Shown here in pieces: positions 45,406-53,706 of a stretch of DNA of 64,000 bases. The DNA lies in the NCBI RefSeq assembly GCF_003432035.1, contig NZ_QOHO01000077.1, forward strand, positions 1-64,000, given 5' to 3'. The stretch's first letter is position 1, and the number at the start of each line of letters is the position of its first letter. The notes beneath the pieces are model-generated. The model made no database searches and was not told where the DNA came from. It saw only the letters and a list, made by a program, of their open reading frames with translations. Origin of the DNA: Lacrimispora amygdalina. GTDB taxonomy: Bacteria > Bacillota > Clostridia > Lachnospirales > Lachnospiraceae. The translations under genes and the position numbers were made by a program.

Positions 45406-45463
45406 AAAAAAATGGCAGAGGCGCACAAAAAAGCTGTTTTTTGTACTGCCTCTGCCATTTTTT
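45406..45463 (-). terminator. Strong bidirectional terminator after the sugar ABC operon
   Basis: AATGGCAGAGGC (45411-45422) pairs perfectly with GCCTCTGCCATT (45448-45459), with more pairing inside and A/T runs on both sides. It touches the stop codon of the last permease gene. Confidence 0.9.
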
Positions 45464-46307
45464 AACCTTTTAAACCGGAAGTGCTGATTCCTTCCACCAG
45501 ATACTTCTGCAGACCGATGAAAATTAAAACTGCCGGCATGATGGAAAGCGTTGCCATTGCAAACATAGCTCCGTAATCGGAGGATGAGCCCGGATCACAG
45601 AATAGTTTTAAGGCAAGGCTCACCGGATACTTTGCGGACTCATTGATGTAAAGCAGAGCGGAAAGGAAATCGTCCCACCTCCACATGAATGAGAAGATGC
45701 TTGCAGTAATTAAAGCCGGTGTGATAAGCGGCAGTATAATTCTTGCAAAAATACTGTAATAGGAGCATCCGTCGATCTTTGCTGCTTCGTCAAGTTCTCT
45801 TGGAATTCCGTCAATAAAATTAATCATCAGGTAGATGAAGAAGCCCTGGATTGCAAAATAATAGGGAACAATTAAGGGTCTGTAGCTTCCTACCCAGCCC
45901 AGCTTCTGATACCATAAATACTGGGGAATCATTAACACCTGCGCCGGCAGCATCATGGAAAGAAGCATTGCCACAAACAGAAACCTTCTTCCGAAAAATC
46001 TGCATCTGGCAAGCCCATATGCAACAAAGGCAGAGGAAAATACCGTACCAAGAGTCGCAACAATTGCAACAAACAGAGAATTTCTAAAAAATACAACAAA
46101 TCCGGTTTTTGCAAATCCCTTCCATCCGGTTGCATAGTTGGCCAGTACGAACTTTTTGGGTATCAGCTGGCCTGCCGTGGTAAAAATGGTGTTGCTTTCC
46201 TTAAACGAACTCATGATCATCCATACAAGAGGGTAAATCATGATCAGACCAAGGCCGCAGACAATGACGTGATAAACAATCCCGCCGATTCTTTTCCTTG
46301 TTTTCAT
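45462..46307 (-). CDS. Sugar ABC transporter permease, MalG-type
   Basis: A 281-residue carbohydrate-uptake permease with six expected membrane helices and the EAA loop ELDEAAKIDGCSYYSIFARI near residue 192. The C-terminus (KYLVEGISTSGLKG) is typical of MalG/AraQ proteins. It is the last gene of the operon that starts with the binding-protein gene. GGAAGGAG precedes the ATG. No ATPase is encoded in the operon, so a shared MsmX-type ATPase elsewhere is probable. Confidence 0.9.
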   Translation of the reverse strand: MKTRKRIGGIVYHVIVCGLGLIMIYPLVWMIMSSFKESNTIFTTAGQLIPKKFVLANYATGWKGFAKTGFVVFFRNSLFVAIVATLGTVFSSAFVAYGLARCRFFGRRFLFVAMLLSMMLPAQVLMIPQYLWYQKLGWVGSYRPLIVPYYFAIQGFFIYLMINFIDGIPRELDEAAKIDGCSYYSIFARIILPLITPALITASIFSFMWRWDDFLSALLYINESAKYPVSLALKLFCDPGSSSDYGAMFAMATLSIMPAVLIFIGLQKYLVEGISTSGLKG

Positions 46308-46312
46308 GGATA

Positions 46313-47224
46313 TTACACTCCTTCCGTATAGACCCAGAATTTTTTAGTAGCAAATAAGAGTAACGTAATCAGTCCGATGATTCCAAGCATGATCCACGCT
46401 AACGCCGCGCCGTATCCGGTGTTATAGAACTCAAAGGATTGCTGGTACATATAAACAGTGTAAAACAAAGTGGAATTTAGGGGTTTCCCCTGTGTAATAA
46501 TAAAACACTGAGTAAATGCCAGGAATCCATTGATTGTCTGCATAACCAGATTGAAAAATATGGTCGGCGTAAGAAGAGGCAGGGTAATCTTAAAAAACTG
46601 GGAAAACCGGCTTGCCCCATCCACTCTGGCCGCTTCGTACAGCGTAACCGGAATCTGCTTCAGCGAAGACAAGAAGATCAGCATGGATGAGCCAAACTGC
46701 CAGACTGCCAGGATAATCAATGTCCAGATCGCCGTATTTACATTTCCAAGCCAGGGAAAACTGGATTTGATTCCTATGATCCGGAGAAGATGATTCACCA
46801 CCCCGTCAGTAGCAAACATACGTTTCCATAGAATCGCCACTGCTACTGAACCGCCGATAATAGACGGCAGGTAATAGGCTGCGCGGTAAAATGCCGTGGC
46901 CTTAGTGGTCTGAAACAAAATCAGGGCTACAATCAAAGCAAATACCAGGCGCATGGGAACCGATACAAATGCAAAATAAAAGGTAACACCGATGGTTTTA
47001 AAAAACACGGCATCATCAGTAAACATTTTAATGTAATTTTTCATTCCTACGAATACCGGCGGTGCCAGAATATTGTAGTCACAAAAGGAATAATAAAGGG
47101 ACAGCCCCATGGGAACTACCATGAACAGCAGAAAGCCAATGGTAAACGGAAGGCTGAATACGAATCCTGCCGTGCTTTCCCTGTTCATAAAGCGTCTGAA
47201 GTTCTCCCTCTTTTTTTCTTTCAT
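46313..47224 (-). CDS. Sugar ABC transporter permease, MalF-type
   Basis: A 303-residue permease of the MalF/UgpA class: N-terminal GFVFSLPFTIGFLLFMVVP and the EAA loop LYEAARVDGASRFSQFFKI. It pairs with the MalG-type protein encoded 5 bp downstream. CGGAGGGG precedes the ATG. Confidence 0.9.
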   Translation of the reverse strand: MKEKKRENFRRFMNRESTAGFVFSLPFTIGFLLFMVVPMGLSLYYSFCDYNILAPPVFVGMKNYIKMFTDDAVFFKTIGVTFYFAFVSVPMRLVFALIVALILFQTTKATAFYRAAYYLPSIIGGSVAVAILWKRMFATDGVVNHLLRIIGIKSSFPWLGNVNTAIWTLIILAVWQFGSSMLIFLSSLKQIPVTLYEAARVDGASRFSQFFKITLPLLTPTIFFNLVMQTINGFLAFTQCFIITQGKPLNSTLFYTVYMYQQSFEFYNTGYGAALAWIMLGIIGLITLLLFATKKFWVYTEGV

Positions 47225-47303
47225 ATACGTCCCCTCCGTTCACATATGACTATCTTGTTGAAAACCGGGGCAGAGCTTACTCTGCCCCGAATATTACCGG
47301 CAA

Positions 47304-48674
47304 TTATTTCTGGCTCATGATCTTATTGGCACTGTTAAAGAATTCCTCTGCGGCCGTTTTTGAGTCGTATGTACCGTAGCAGAGCTGTTCCTGAGTCTGA
47401 TTTAACAGGTTAAATACCTCGCTTGCACCATCCGGCTGGGGAGGATTGATGGGTGAACTGTTAGGAGTAACAACCTCGTTGATATAACGGATAATCTCCT
47501 GATTGATGGCATCCATCTTGGGGGAAAGCTCATCTGCAATTTTGCTGGATGCAGGAACGCCTCTCTCGCCTAAAAGAATGTTGTTAGCATCGCTGGAATT
47601 AATCAGATAATCTAATACTTTCACTGCTTCATCCGGATTCTTTGTATGTGCACCGATGGAGAAGAACTGGCTGGATTTTAAGTAGCCGGACTTCTTTGGA
47701 TCAGGAGACGGCCAGGTAGTCATACCAATGGTCACGCCTTCCGGAGCTGCGTTCTGAACAGCGGTCAGCTGGTTGGAGTTTGCAAATGCACACCAGGACA
47801 TGGTTTCCGGGCTGGAGCCATATACAAGAGGATCCTGTTCAACAGAACCGATAGAAATCTCTGCAAATACGCCCGGATCAATGAGCCAGCCTTCTTTTAA
47901 GCCGGTTTCATACATCTGGAAGAATGGAATGTAATCTTCTGCCTTTCCGCCCATTTTTTTATCACCGAATAAAACCACATCATAGGCTCTCATGAAATAA
48001 TCCAGATAAGTCTGGGCTGTACCATAAACGATGGAAGTCTTATATCCGGTTTTTTCATATACCTGACGGCATACAGCCTCAAAATCATCAATGGTCATAT
48101 AGTCCTTGACTGTAATTCCGTTCTGATCAAGCAGAGTCTTGTTATACATCATAGCCGGTGAGTTAATACCGGCACAGATCGCATAAACACCTCCGTCTAC
48201 AGTACCGGAAGCCATGGTGTTTTCCGAGATATTGGATACATCCAGGGCGCCTTTTTCAATATAAGGCTTTAAATCAACCAGAAGGTTATTCTTCACATAC
48301 TGGTCTATGTACATGTAATCCATCTGAACAATGTCCGGAAGGGACTGGCCTGCTGCCGATGTCGCCAGTTTGTTCCAGTAATCAGACCATTCGGAAAACT
48401 GTCCTTCAATGGTTACCCCTTTATTCTTTTCAGAATAAAGGTCTAATGCCGCCTGTGTTCTTTCATTTCTGACCTGGTTCCCCCACCAGCTCATAGTCAG
48501 CTTCACATCACCGCTTCCACCGGAGGCTTCCTTGGAAGGAGCCGCAGTGGCCGCCTGTGTCGTAGCAGGCGCCTGGGTTGCCGCTGTGGTAGCAGTTGCC
48601 GGACTCCCCCCGCATCCTGCCAGAGAGGCCGCTGCCATACAGCATGACATCAGTAATGCAATTTTTTTCTTCAT
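47304..48674 (-). CDS. Sugar ABC transporter substrate-binding lipoprotein
   Basis: A 456-residue SBP_bac_1 protein. The signal peptide ends in the lipobox LAGC, followed by an Ala/Thr-rich linker and the body (LTMSWWGNQVRNERTQAAL, SLPDIVQMDY). The start at 48674 is chosen for AAGGAGGAAGG upstream; the longer frame lacks a site. Its partners are the two permeases downstream, the nearby GH28 enzyme and the divergent YesM/YesN pair. This suggests a pectin-derived oligosaccharide as ligand. Confidence 0.88.
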   Translation of the reverse strand: MKKKIALLMSCCMAAASLAGCGGSPATATTAATQAPATTQAATAAPSKEASGGSGDVKLTMSWWGNQVRNERTQAALDLYSEKNKGVTIEGQFSEWSDYWNKLATSAAGQSLPDIVQMDYMYIDQYVKNNLLVDLKPYIEKGALDVSNISENTMASGTVDGGVYAICAGINSPAMMYNKTLLDQNGITVKDYMTIDDFEAVCRQVYEKTGYKTSIVYGTAQTYLDYFMRAYDVVLFGDKKMGGKAEDYIPFFQMYETGLKEGWLIDPGVFAEISIGSVEQDPLVYGSSPETMSWCAFANSNQLTAVQNAAPEGVTIGMTTWPSPDPKKSGYLKSSQFFSIGAHTKNPDEAVKVLDYLINSSDANNILLGERGVPASSKIADELSPKMDAINQEIIRYINEVVTPNSSPINPPQPDGASEVFNLLNQTQEQLCYGTYDSKTAAEEFFNSANKIMSQK

Positions 48675-48717
48675 AATACCTTCCTCCTTAAATTTATTAC
48701 TCATCTTAGGTAATTTT

Positions 48718-48746
48718 ATTATACGTTTCTAAGGATGCACCGTAAA
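48718..48746 (-). promoter_or_regulatory. Promoter of the sugar ABC operon
   Basis: Minus-strand TTTACG (plus 48741-48746), a 17-bp spacer and TATAAT (48718-48723). The weak -35 box is abutted by AAAACCGA repeats, as expected for an activated promoter. Confidence 0.65.
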
Positions 48747-48751
48747 TGCGG

Positions 48752-48817
48752 AAAACCGAGTTCAAAGTGGAAAAAACCGAGGTTTTTTGTATATTTTGTA
48801 TATTTTTTTCGGTTTTG
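48752..48817. promoter_or_regulatory. AAAACCGA repeats, candidate YesN-type regulator sites
   Basis: AAAACCGA occurs at 48752-48759 and 48773-48780, exactly 21 bp apart, and inverted as TCGGTTTT at 48810-48817. The second copy is part of a near-perfect dyad AAAAAACC-GA-GGTTTTTT. A 21-bp spacing fits the paired helices of AraC-type regulators, and the cluster lies directly upstream of the transporter promoter. Confidence 0.55.
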
Positions 48818-48820
48818 TGT

Positions 48821-48848
48821 TGTATTATTGTCGCGTTTTATATATAAT
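48821..48848 (+). promoter_or_regulatory. Promoter of the yesM/yesN-type genes
   Basis: TTGTAT (48821-48826), a 16-bp spacer and TATAAT (48843-48848), 40 bp before the sensor kinase start. Confidence 0.55.
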
Positions 48849-48887
48849 CTGTTTATCACACCAGAGCTGTTCCTTTAAGGAGGACGT

Positions 48888-50642
48888 ATGAAAGCATTTA
48901 TCCGGAATCTTACATTAAAAAAGAAGATCCAGTCTATTGTGTTTCTATGTATCCTGCTCCTTACTTCCGTCTCATTATTTAATATCCGCATGACCTCAGC
49001 CGCCCACCAGAAGGTTCTTTATCAGACAGTGGCATCATCTCTTTCCTTTTCTGCCAAAGAGCTTGAAAACCACCTGGACGTAATCAGTACCATGGCGGAT
49101 ATGGTGCTTGCAGACAGTACCATGCAAAAAAACCTGGGGATTTTAAAAGATACAGAACAGATTCAGGAACGAACGGTAGCCTATAAAGCAATCTATGGAA
49201 TGTTAAACGAATATTATTTTAACTTCAGAAAAAATAACATCCGCTACATGAGCCTGTACCAGGGTAATTTTTCCATACACACCCACATTATTAATAAAAA
49301 ACAGCTTCCCGATTCCATACGCAGAGACTTAATCGCTCGGGCCGAGGCAGGAAAGGGAAAGAGCATTCTGGTGACGGATTACAGTGACCAGTACGGGCTT
49401 TTTATGGTTAAAAACATCCGCCGTACCCAGTTTTTAAAGCTGGATTCCATTGGAAGTCTGATTGTAAATATTGACATGAACCAGCTGACTGATTCCTCTA
49501 CAGATACCAGTCATCTTTATGAATCCGCGGATTATATTCTGTATGATGGGGGGAATCTGATCTACCATTCTTCTGCTATTACCACTGATCCGTCTGTAGT
49601 TTCAAAAATTTCGGTTTCCCGGTACGGACTGTTCCAGTCTGTGGGAAAAAACTACTTTTATGTAAGGCAGGCTCTTCCCAATTATAACTGGGATTATGTC
49701 TGCATCATTCCATATGACAACATATCCGCTTCTCTTAAGACAAGCTTTCGATTCTCCTTTTTTATTACCATCATTGCAGTAATTATTTCCAGCATTCTTT
49801 CTTCCGCGCTGATTGACTCTATCATCAGGCATTTTAATAACCTGCTGTTAAAAATGAAGAACTTCGCTGACGGACAGAAAAACGCAATTAACATTTCTTA
49901 TGATTATACAGGGCGAACCGATGAACTGGGCATTCTGCATACCCGGTTTGACCAGATGGTTAATGAGGTAAATGAGCTGATCCAAAACGGCTACCTGAAT
50001 GAGATTTTAAGAAAGGAAGCCCAGCTGAAAGCCCTGGAAAATCAGATGAATCCCCATTTTCTCTACAACACTCTGGAATCCATCAACTGGAGGGCCAAAT
50101 CGGTAGGCGCAAAGGACATCTCTTCCATGGCTGAGAATCTGGGAACTCTTTTAAGAATTACCCTGGATCAGAAAAATAAAGAAGTTCCCTTAAGGAGGGA
50201 GCTGGAACTGGTTCAGTGCTATATGACCATTCAGAAATTCCGTTATGAAGACCGGCTGGAATATAAAGTTACTGTGCCTGATGATCTTAACTCCTGCTAT
50301 GTATTAAAACTGACCCTGCAGCCACTGGTTGAAAACTCCATACGATATGGCCTTGAGGAGAATACGGAGGGCTGTTTTATCCACATATTGGCAGAGCGGT
50401 CATCTGATATACTTTATGTTTACATAAAAAATAACGGATCTGTTTTTGAAGACCAGCTGTTAGAAAAGCTGAAGACCAATCAAATCAGCCCCCATGGCTT
50501 TGGAATCGGGCTGTTAAACATTCTGCAGCGGATGCAGCTGACCTATGGAGAGGAATATGGTCTCACCCTCTATAATGAAAATGAACAGGCAGTGGCAAGG
50601 CTTGCCTTTCCTCTTGTACGAAAGGAGAATGGAAATTGCTGA
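48888..50642 (+). CDS. YesM-type sensor histidine kinase
   Basis: A 584-residue membrane sensor. The first membrane helix (IVFLCILLLTSVSLF) lies at about 17-31, an extracellular sensing domain to about 285, the second helix (FSFFITIIAVIISSILSS) after that, and a HAMP-like linker. The His_kinase domain carries the phospho-accepting H390 in QMNPHFLYNTLESINW, and the ATPase part shows LQPLVENSIRYGL and GFGIGLLNILQRM. It is co-transcribed with the response regulator, overlapping it by 7 bp. AAGGAGG precedes the ATG. It probably senses the sugar carried by the divergent ABC system. Confidence 0.92.
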   Translation: MKAFIRNLTLKKKIQSIVFLCILLLTSVSLFNIRMTSAAHQKVLYQTVASSLSFSAKELENHLDVISTMADMVLADSTMQKNLGILKDTEQIQERTVAYKAIYGMLNEYYFNFRKNNIRYMSLYQGNFSIHTHIINKKQLPDSIRRDLIARAEAGKGKSILVTDYSDQYGLFMVKNIRRTQFLKLDSIGSLIVNIDMNQLTDSSTDTSHLYESADYILYDGGNLIYHSSAITTDPSVVSKISVSRYGLFQSVGKNYFYVRQALPNYNWDYVCIIPYDNISASLKTSFRFSFFITIIAVIISSILSSALIDSIIRHFNNLLLKMKNFADGQKNAINISYDYTGRTDELGILHTRFDQMVNEVNELIQNGYLNEILRKEAQLKALENQMNPHFLYNTLESINWRAKSVGAKDISSMAENLGTLLRITLDQKNKEVPLRRELELVQCYMTIQKFRYEDRLEYKVTVPDDLNSCYVLKLTLQPLVENSIRYGLEENTEGCFIHILAERSSDILYVYIKNNGSVFEDQLLEKLKTNQISPHGFGIGLLNILQRMQLTYGEEYGLTLYNENEQAVARLAFPLVRKENGNC

Positions 50643-52177
50643 AATTAATGATTGCAGATGACGAACGAATGATAAGGGAGTCTATTTCCAGTTTAATTGA
50701 CTGGAACAGTCTGGGAATTGAGCTGATCGGCTGCTGCGGAGATGGAATTGAGGCGTATAACATGATACTTGATGAGTCTCCGGATATTGTCCTGACCGAT
50801 ATCCGTATGCCGGGTATTTCCGGTCTTGAGCTGGTTGAACGGGTCTCACAGACAGACATGGATATTCAGTTTATTATTTTGTCCGGATTTGGGGAATTTG
50901 AATATGCCAAACAGGCCATGAAATACCGGGTTCATCACTATCTGTTAAAGCCCAGCAATGAAGAGCAGATTATTGAAAGCATGAAAGATGTGATTAAGGA
51001 ATATTATCACAGGCGGGCATTTAAAGATCTGCAGGACCGGCAGAAGGCACTGACCTACCATCTTCATCACAGCGTACTGGCAAATATCATTAACGAAGGA
51101 ATATTTATGGAGGACTGTACCCAGCCTGCCTGGGATGTATATTCCGGATTTATGGATTTCTGCTACACCGGTTATGAACTTTGCTACCTCCATTATCTGG
51201 AAGAACCTCTCCTGGAAACCGCCCTGCGGCTGATTAATGATTACATGACAGAAAGTGCGCCCGGAATTGCCGTATACAGCATTTACGTTAAAAATACCCT
51301 GATTCTGTTTTTTGAAAGCCACCAGGTATCCTATGAATTACTGGATGATTTCATGAGCCGGCTTTCATTTAAAGACCAGTCAGTTACACCGGATTATCAC
51401 AGAAGTACGTATCCCAATCTGATTCAGCTGATCGAAACCTTAACTGCAAAGATCAGGCGGTATGGAATGATCTATTTCATGAATGGACTGAGGCCTGTAC
51501 CAATCTGCAATTATAAAAATCTGATTGAGAAGATAGAGCAGCTGACCAGTCTGTTAATGGAAGCTGATACAGCAGTACAGCAGGCAGGTTTTAAAGAACT
51601 TGAAAGCACTCTTCATGATATCAGCAACCCTGATTTTTTAAAGCAGGCGGGTTCCCGTATTATTATTAAATTAACTGCCGGAAACCGCTATGGCTCATCA
51701 GTCGTGGCAACAGAATATTTAATGACACTGAACCAGCAGACGGATCCGGAGATCATCCGCAACATGCTTATGGAAAAAATCAGCAGGATACTGGACGACT
51801 CGTTAGAAACCTCTAAACCCTACAGCCCTTTTATTGAAAAGGTCATACAGTATGTGGAAAATAATTTAGACAATCCAAGTCTGACACTGAAATGGATCGC
51901 CGACAACTACCTGTTCATGAATGTGGACTATGTCAGCGCCCGTTTCATGAAAGAAACCCGGCAGAAATTTTCTAATTACCTTACAACCCAGCGGATCCAG
52001 AAGGCAAAGCAGCTTCTTTCCGAAGGGCGTTCAGAACAGATTCAATGGATTGCAGAAAAGGTGGGCTGCGGAAACAATCCACAGTATTTCAGCCAGATCT
52101 TTAAAAAGAATACGGGTATGTCACCAAGTGCTTACGTGAAGCGGATTAATGGAGAAGAATTAAATTCTCCCAATTGA
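50636..52177 (+). CDS. YesN-type response regulator with AraC DNA-binding domain
   Basis: The 513-residue protein has an N-terminal receiver with acidic pocket D8/D9 and phospho-acceptor D55 (IVLTDIRMPG). A long helical middle region follows. The C-terminal AraC double helix-turn-helix is SLTLKWIADNYLFMNVDYVS and IQWIAEKVGCGNNPQYFSQIFKK. It starts at TTG (50636), with AGGAG eight bases upstream and overlapping the kinase stop. It should activate the divergent sugar transporter operon by binding the AAAACCGA repeats; that link is inferred from position. Confidence 0.9.
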   Translation: MLKLMIADDERMIRESISSLIDWNSLGIELIGCCGDGIEAYNMILDESPDIVLTDIRMPGISGLELVERVSQTDMDIQFIILSGFGEFEYAKQAMKYRVHHYLLKPSNEEQIIESMKDVIKEYYHRRAFKDLQDRQKALTYHLHHSVLANIINEGIFMEDCTQPAWDVYSGFMDFCYTGYELCYLHYLEEPLLETALRLINDYMTESAPGIAVYSIYVKNTLILFFESHQVSYELLDDFMSRLSFKDQSVTPDYHRSTYPNLIQLIETLTAKIRRYGMIYFMNGLRPVPICNYKNLIEKIEQLTSLLMEADTAVQQAGFKELESTLHDISNPDFLKQAGSRIIIKLTAGNRYGSSVVATEYLMTLNQQTDPEIIRNMLMEKISRILDDSLETSKPYSPFIEKVIQYVENNLDNPSLTLKWIADNYLFMNVDYVSARFMKETRQKFSNYLTTQRIQKAKQLLSEGRSEQIQWIAEKVGCGNNPQYFSQIFKKNTGMSPSAYVKRINGEELNSPN

Positions 52178-52242
52178 TATTTCTTACCGGCTTCACTTTA
52201 GAAAAGATATTGACATTTATATAAAAGAGATATAAGCTCTAA

Positions 52243-52452
52243 TGCTGTGCTCACACGAATTTATATAATTATTACCCCTCTTTTAATGATTTGCTTTGGG
52301 AAGCGCATATGGAAATTGGAACAAAGTTTATTCAGCAAATGAACTTGATCCTTGAACGCATACAAGAAAATTTGTTGCCAGACAATAAATACCTTGTTAG
52401 CCAATCACTAATAGATACAGGCTTTTATAAAACTGTTATTCACAAATTATAG
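52243..52452 (+). pseudogene. Orphan reading-frame remnant, unrecognised
   Basis: In the 394-bp gap after the regulator gene an open frame of 69 codons runs from 52243 to a TAG at 52452. The only ATG is at 52309, giving MEIGTKFIQQMNLILERIQE and 27 more residues, with no clear ribosome site. The composition is AT rich, unlike the neighbouring genes. It reads like the C-terminal remnant of a lost or transferred gene. I do not recognise the family. A TTGACA with a 15-bp spacer to TATAAG (52210-52236) lies before it, but the spacing is short. Confidence 0.35.
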
Positions 52453-52528
52453 CTGGAGATTTAAAACTATAAAATTTATACCTTCTCCCTGTATAACAGA
52501 GGGTTTTATTGTATGTAATACACCAGGA

Positions 52529-52562
52529 GGAAGGTACTGCCATATTTCAGTACCTTCCTTTT
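52529..52562 (+). terminator. Hairpin between the regulator/remnant and the first SIS gene
   Basis: GGAAGGTACTG (52529-52539) pairs perfectly with CAGTACCTTCC (52548-52558), and TTTT follows on the plus strand. It is between convergent genes and best suits plus-strand transcripts; it may also serve the SIS gene ending at 52572. Confidence 0.7.
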
Positions 52563-52571
52563 AAACAGCTG

Positions 52572-53546
52572 TTAATACTCCACTTTCCACATATATCTTC
52601 TTGTAGTCAGAGGATGTTCCCTGGACTCTGCCAGTGCGTGGTTATAAACATCATAAACGTTATTAAACAGAGAATGATTAAAATAGGATACCACGGAGGA
52701 GTCAATCGTAGAAAGCCCCAGCTCTTTTGCATCCAGTACTTCAATTCTCTTTGCATACTTCTTTAAAAAGGTCAGCGCTCTCTCATCCAGTTCCTTGGTA
52801 GGGCCTTCACTGATCTGGATAAAAAAGGGGACCTCGGCATCGGTAATCTCAAATGGACCATGGAAAAATTCCCCTGTATGTATGCTGGCAGAATGAATCC
52901 ACTGCATTTCCATGAAAATACAAATGCTCTCCATATAAGCCGCTCCGTAACCGGCACCGCTTCCCATGTTGTAAATTACGCGGTCCTCTTTGTATTCCCG
53001 GGCAAAAGCCATGGCACGCTTTTCCACCTGTCTTCGCGCACGCTTTACAATTCCGTCAATTCTCGATACACCTTCCAAAAACGTTTCATAATTATCATAA
53101 CCTTCTGTCTGATGAAGAATCTCAACCGCAGCAAGAAGCCCAACAACCGTCTTTTCTCCAGCTATATCCTTATCAGGTCCAAAGGTATAAGAAACCACAT
53201 AATCAGCTACTTCCGTGATAGGTGAATCCGGTGACCAGGTCAGTGCAATCACGGGTATACCGGCTTCATAAGCCATTTTTGCAGCTTTCACTGTTTCAGG
53301 TGTATCCCCTCTGTGTGAAGCCGTAATCACCACTGAATTTTTCCCAAGTCTCCTTGGTGTATTATGAAGAAATTCATTGCTGTTATACCAGCCTGCATGG
53401 ATTGACTGGGATTCTGTTTCCAAAAAAATCTTAGCTGGATAAAAAGCACCTAAAGAGCCTCCGCATCCCACAAAGTAAACTTCCCGGATACCTCCGTCCT
53501 TTTGTTTCTTCTCAATTATTTCTGTCACAGCTTCTTTTACCGTCAT
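52572..53546 (-). CDS. SIS-domain fructosamine deglycase-like protein (FrlB family), first copy
   Basis: A 324-residue protein with two sugar-isomerase (SIS) domains. The phosphosugar loop VYFVGCGGSLGAFYPAKIFLE is N-terminal, and TASHRGDTPETV matches the serine/threonine motif of SIS sites. The second domain carries HTGEFFHGPFEI and the C-terminus HPLTTRRYMWKVEY. FrlB cleaves fructoselysine-6-phosphate to glucose-6-phosphate and lysine. With an FrlD-like kinase and an FrlO/N/M-like transporter nearby, the same role is likely here. Divergent from a paralogue; a dyad covers its -10 box. Confidence 0.82.
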   Translation of the reverse strand: MTVKEAVTEIIEKKQKDGGIREVYFVGCGGSLGAFYPAKIFLETESQSIHAGWYNSNEFLHNTPRRLGKNSVVITASHRGDTPETVKAAKMAYEAGIPVIALTWSPDSPITEVADYVVSYTFGPDKDIAGEKTVVGLLAAVEILHQTEGYDNYETFLEGVSRIDGIVKRARRQVEKRAMAFAREYKEDRVIYNMGSGAGYGAAYMESICIFMEMQWIHSASIHTGEFFHGPFEITDAEVPFFIQISEGPTKELDERALTFLKKYAKRIEVLDAKELGLSTIDSSVVSYFNHSLFNNVYDVYNHALAESREHPLTTRRYMWKVEY

Positions 53547-53568
53547 ATCAGGTTCCTCCTCTTTATAT

Positions 53569-53596
53569 TTATATAATGTATTATAACATTATATAA
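53569..53596. promoter_or_regulatory. Dyad operator over the first SIS promoter
   Basis: TTATATAATGT (53569-53579) and ACATTATATAA (53586-53596) are perfect 11-bp arms around ATTATA, which is the -10 box on the minus strand. This fits repression by the GntR/UTRA regulator of the locus. Confidence 0.65.
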
Positions 53597-53607
53597 ACTA
53601 TTTTCAA
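53580..53607 (-). promoter_or_regulatory. Promoter of the first SIS gene
   Basis: Minus-strand TTGAAA (plus 53602-53607), a 16-bp spacer and TATAAT (53580-53585). Confidence 0.65.
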
Positions 53608-53636
53608 GTATTTTCGGGAAATACTGTTTATATTCG

Positions 53637-53667
53637 TTGACACTTGTATTATGATGTTATATAATGT
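53637..53667 (+). promoter_or_regulatory. Promoter of the second SIS gene, with one operator arm
   Basis: TTGACA (53637-53642), a 17-bp spacer and TATAAT (53660-53665), a consensus promoter. TTATATAATGT (53657-53667) over the -10 box is identical to the arm of the neighbouring dyad. Confidence 0.8.
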
Positions 53668-53706
53668 TTGTATTAAATAAATAGAATTAACTGGAGGTAA
53701 CATACT

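Noticed and set aside
52210-52236. Promoter-like TTGACA and TATAAG before the 52,243 remnant
   Set aside because: The spacer is only 15 bp and the sequence downstream is not a convincing gene, so no promoter is claimed.
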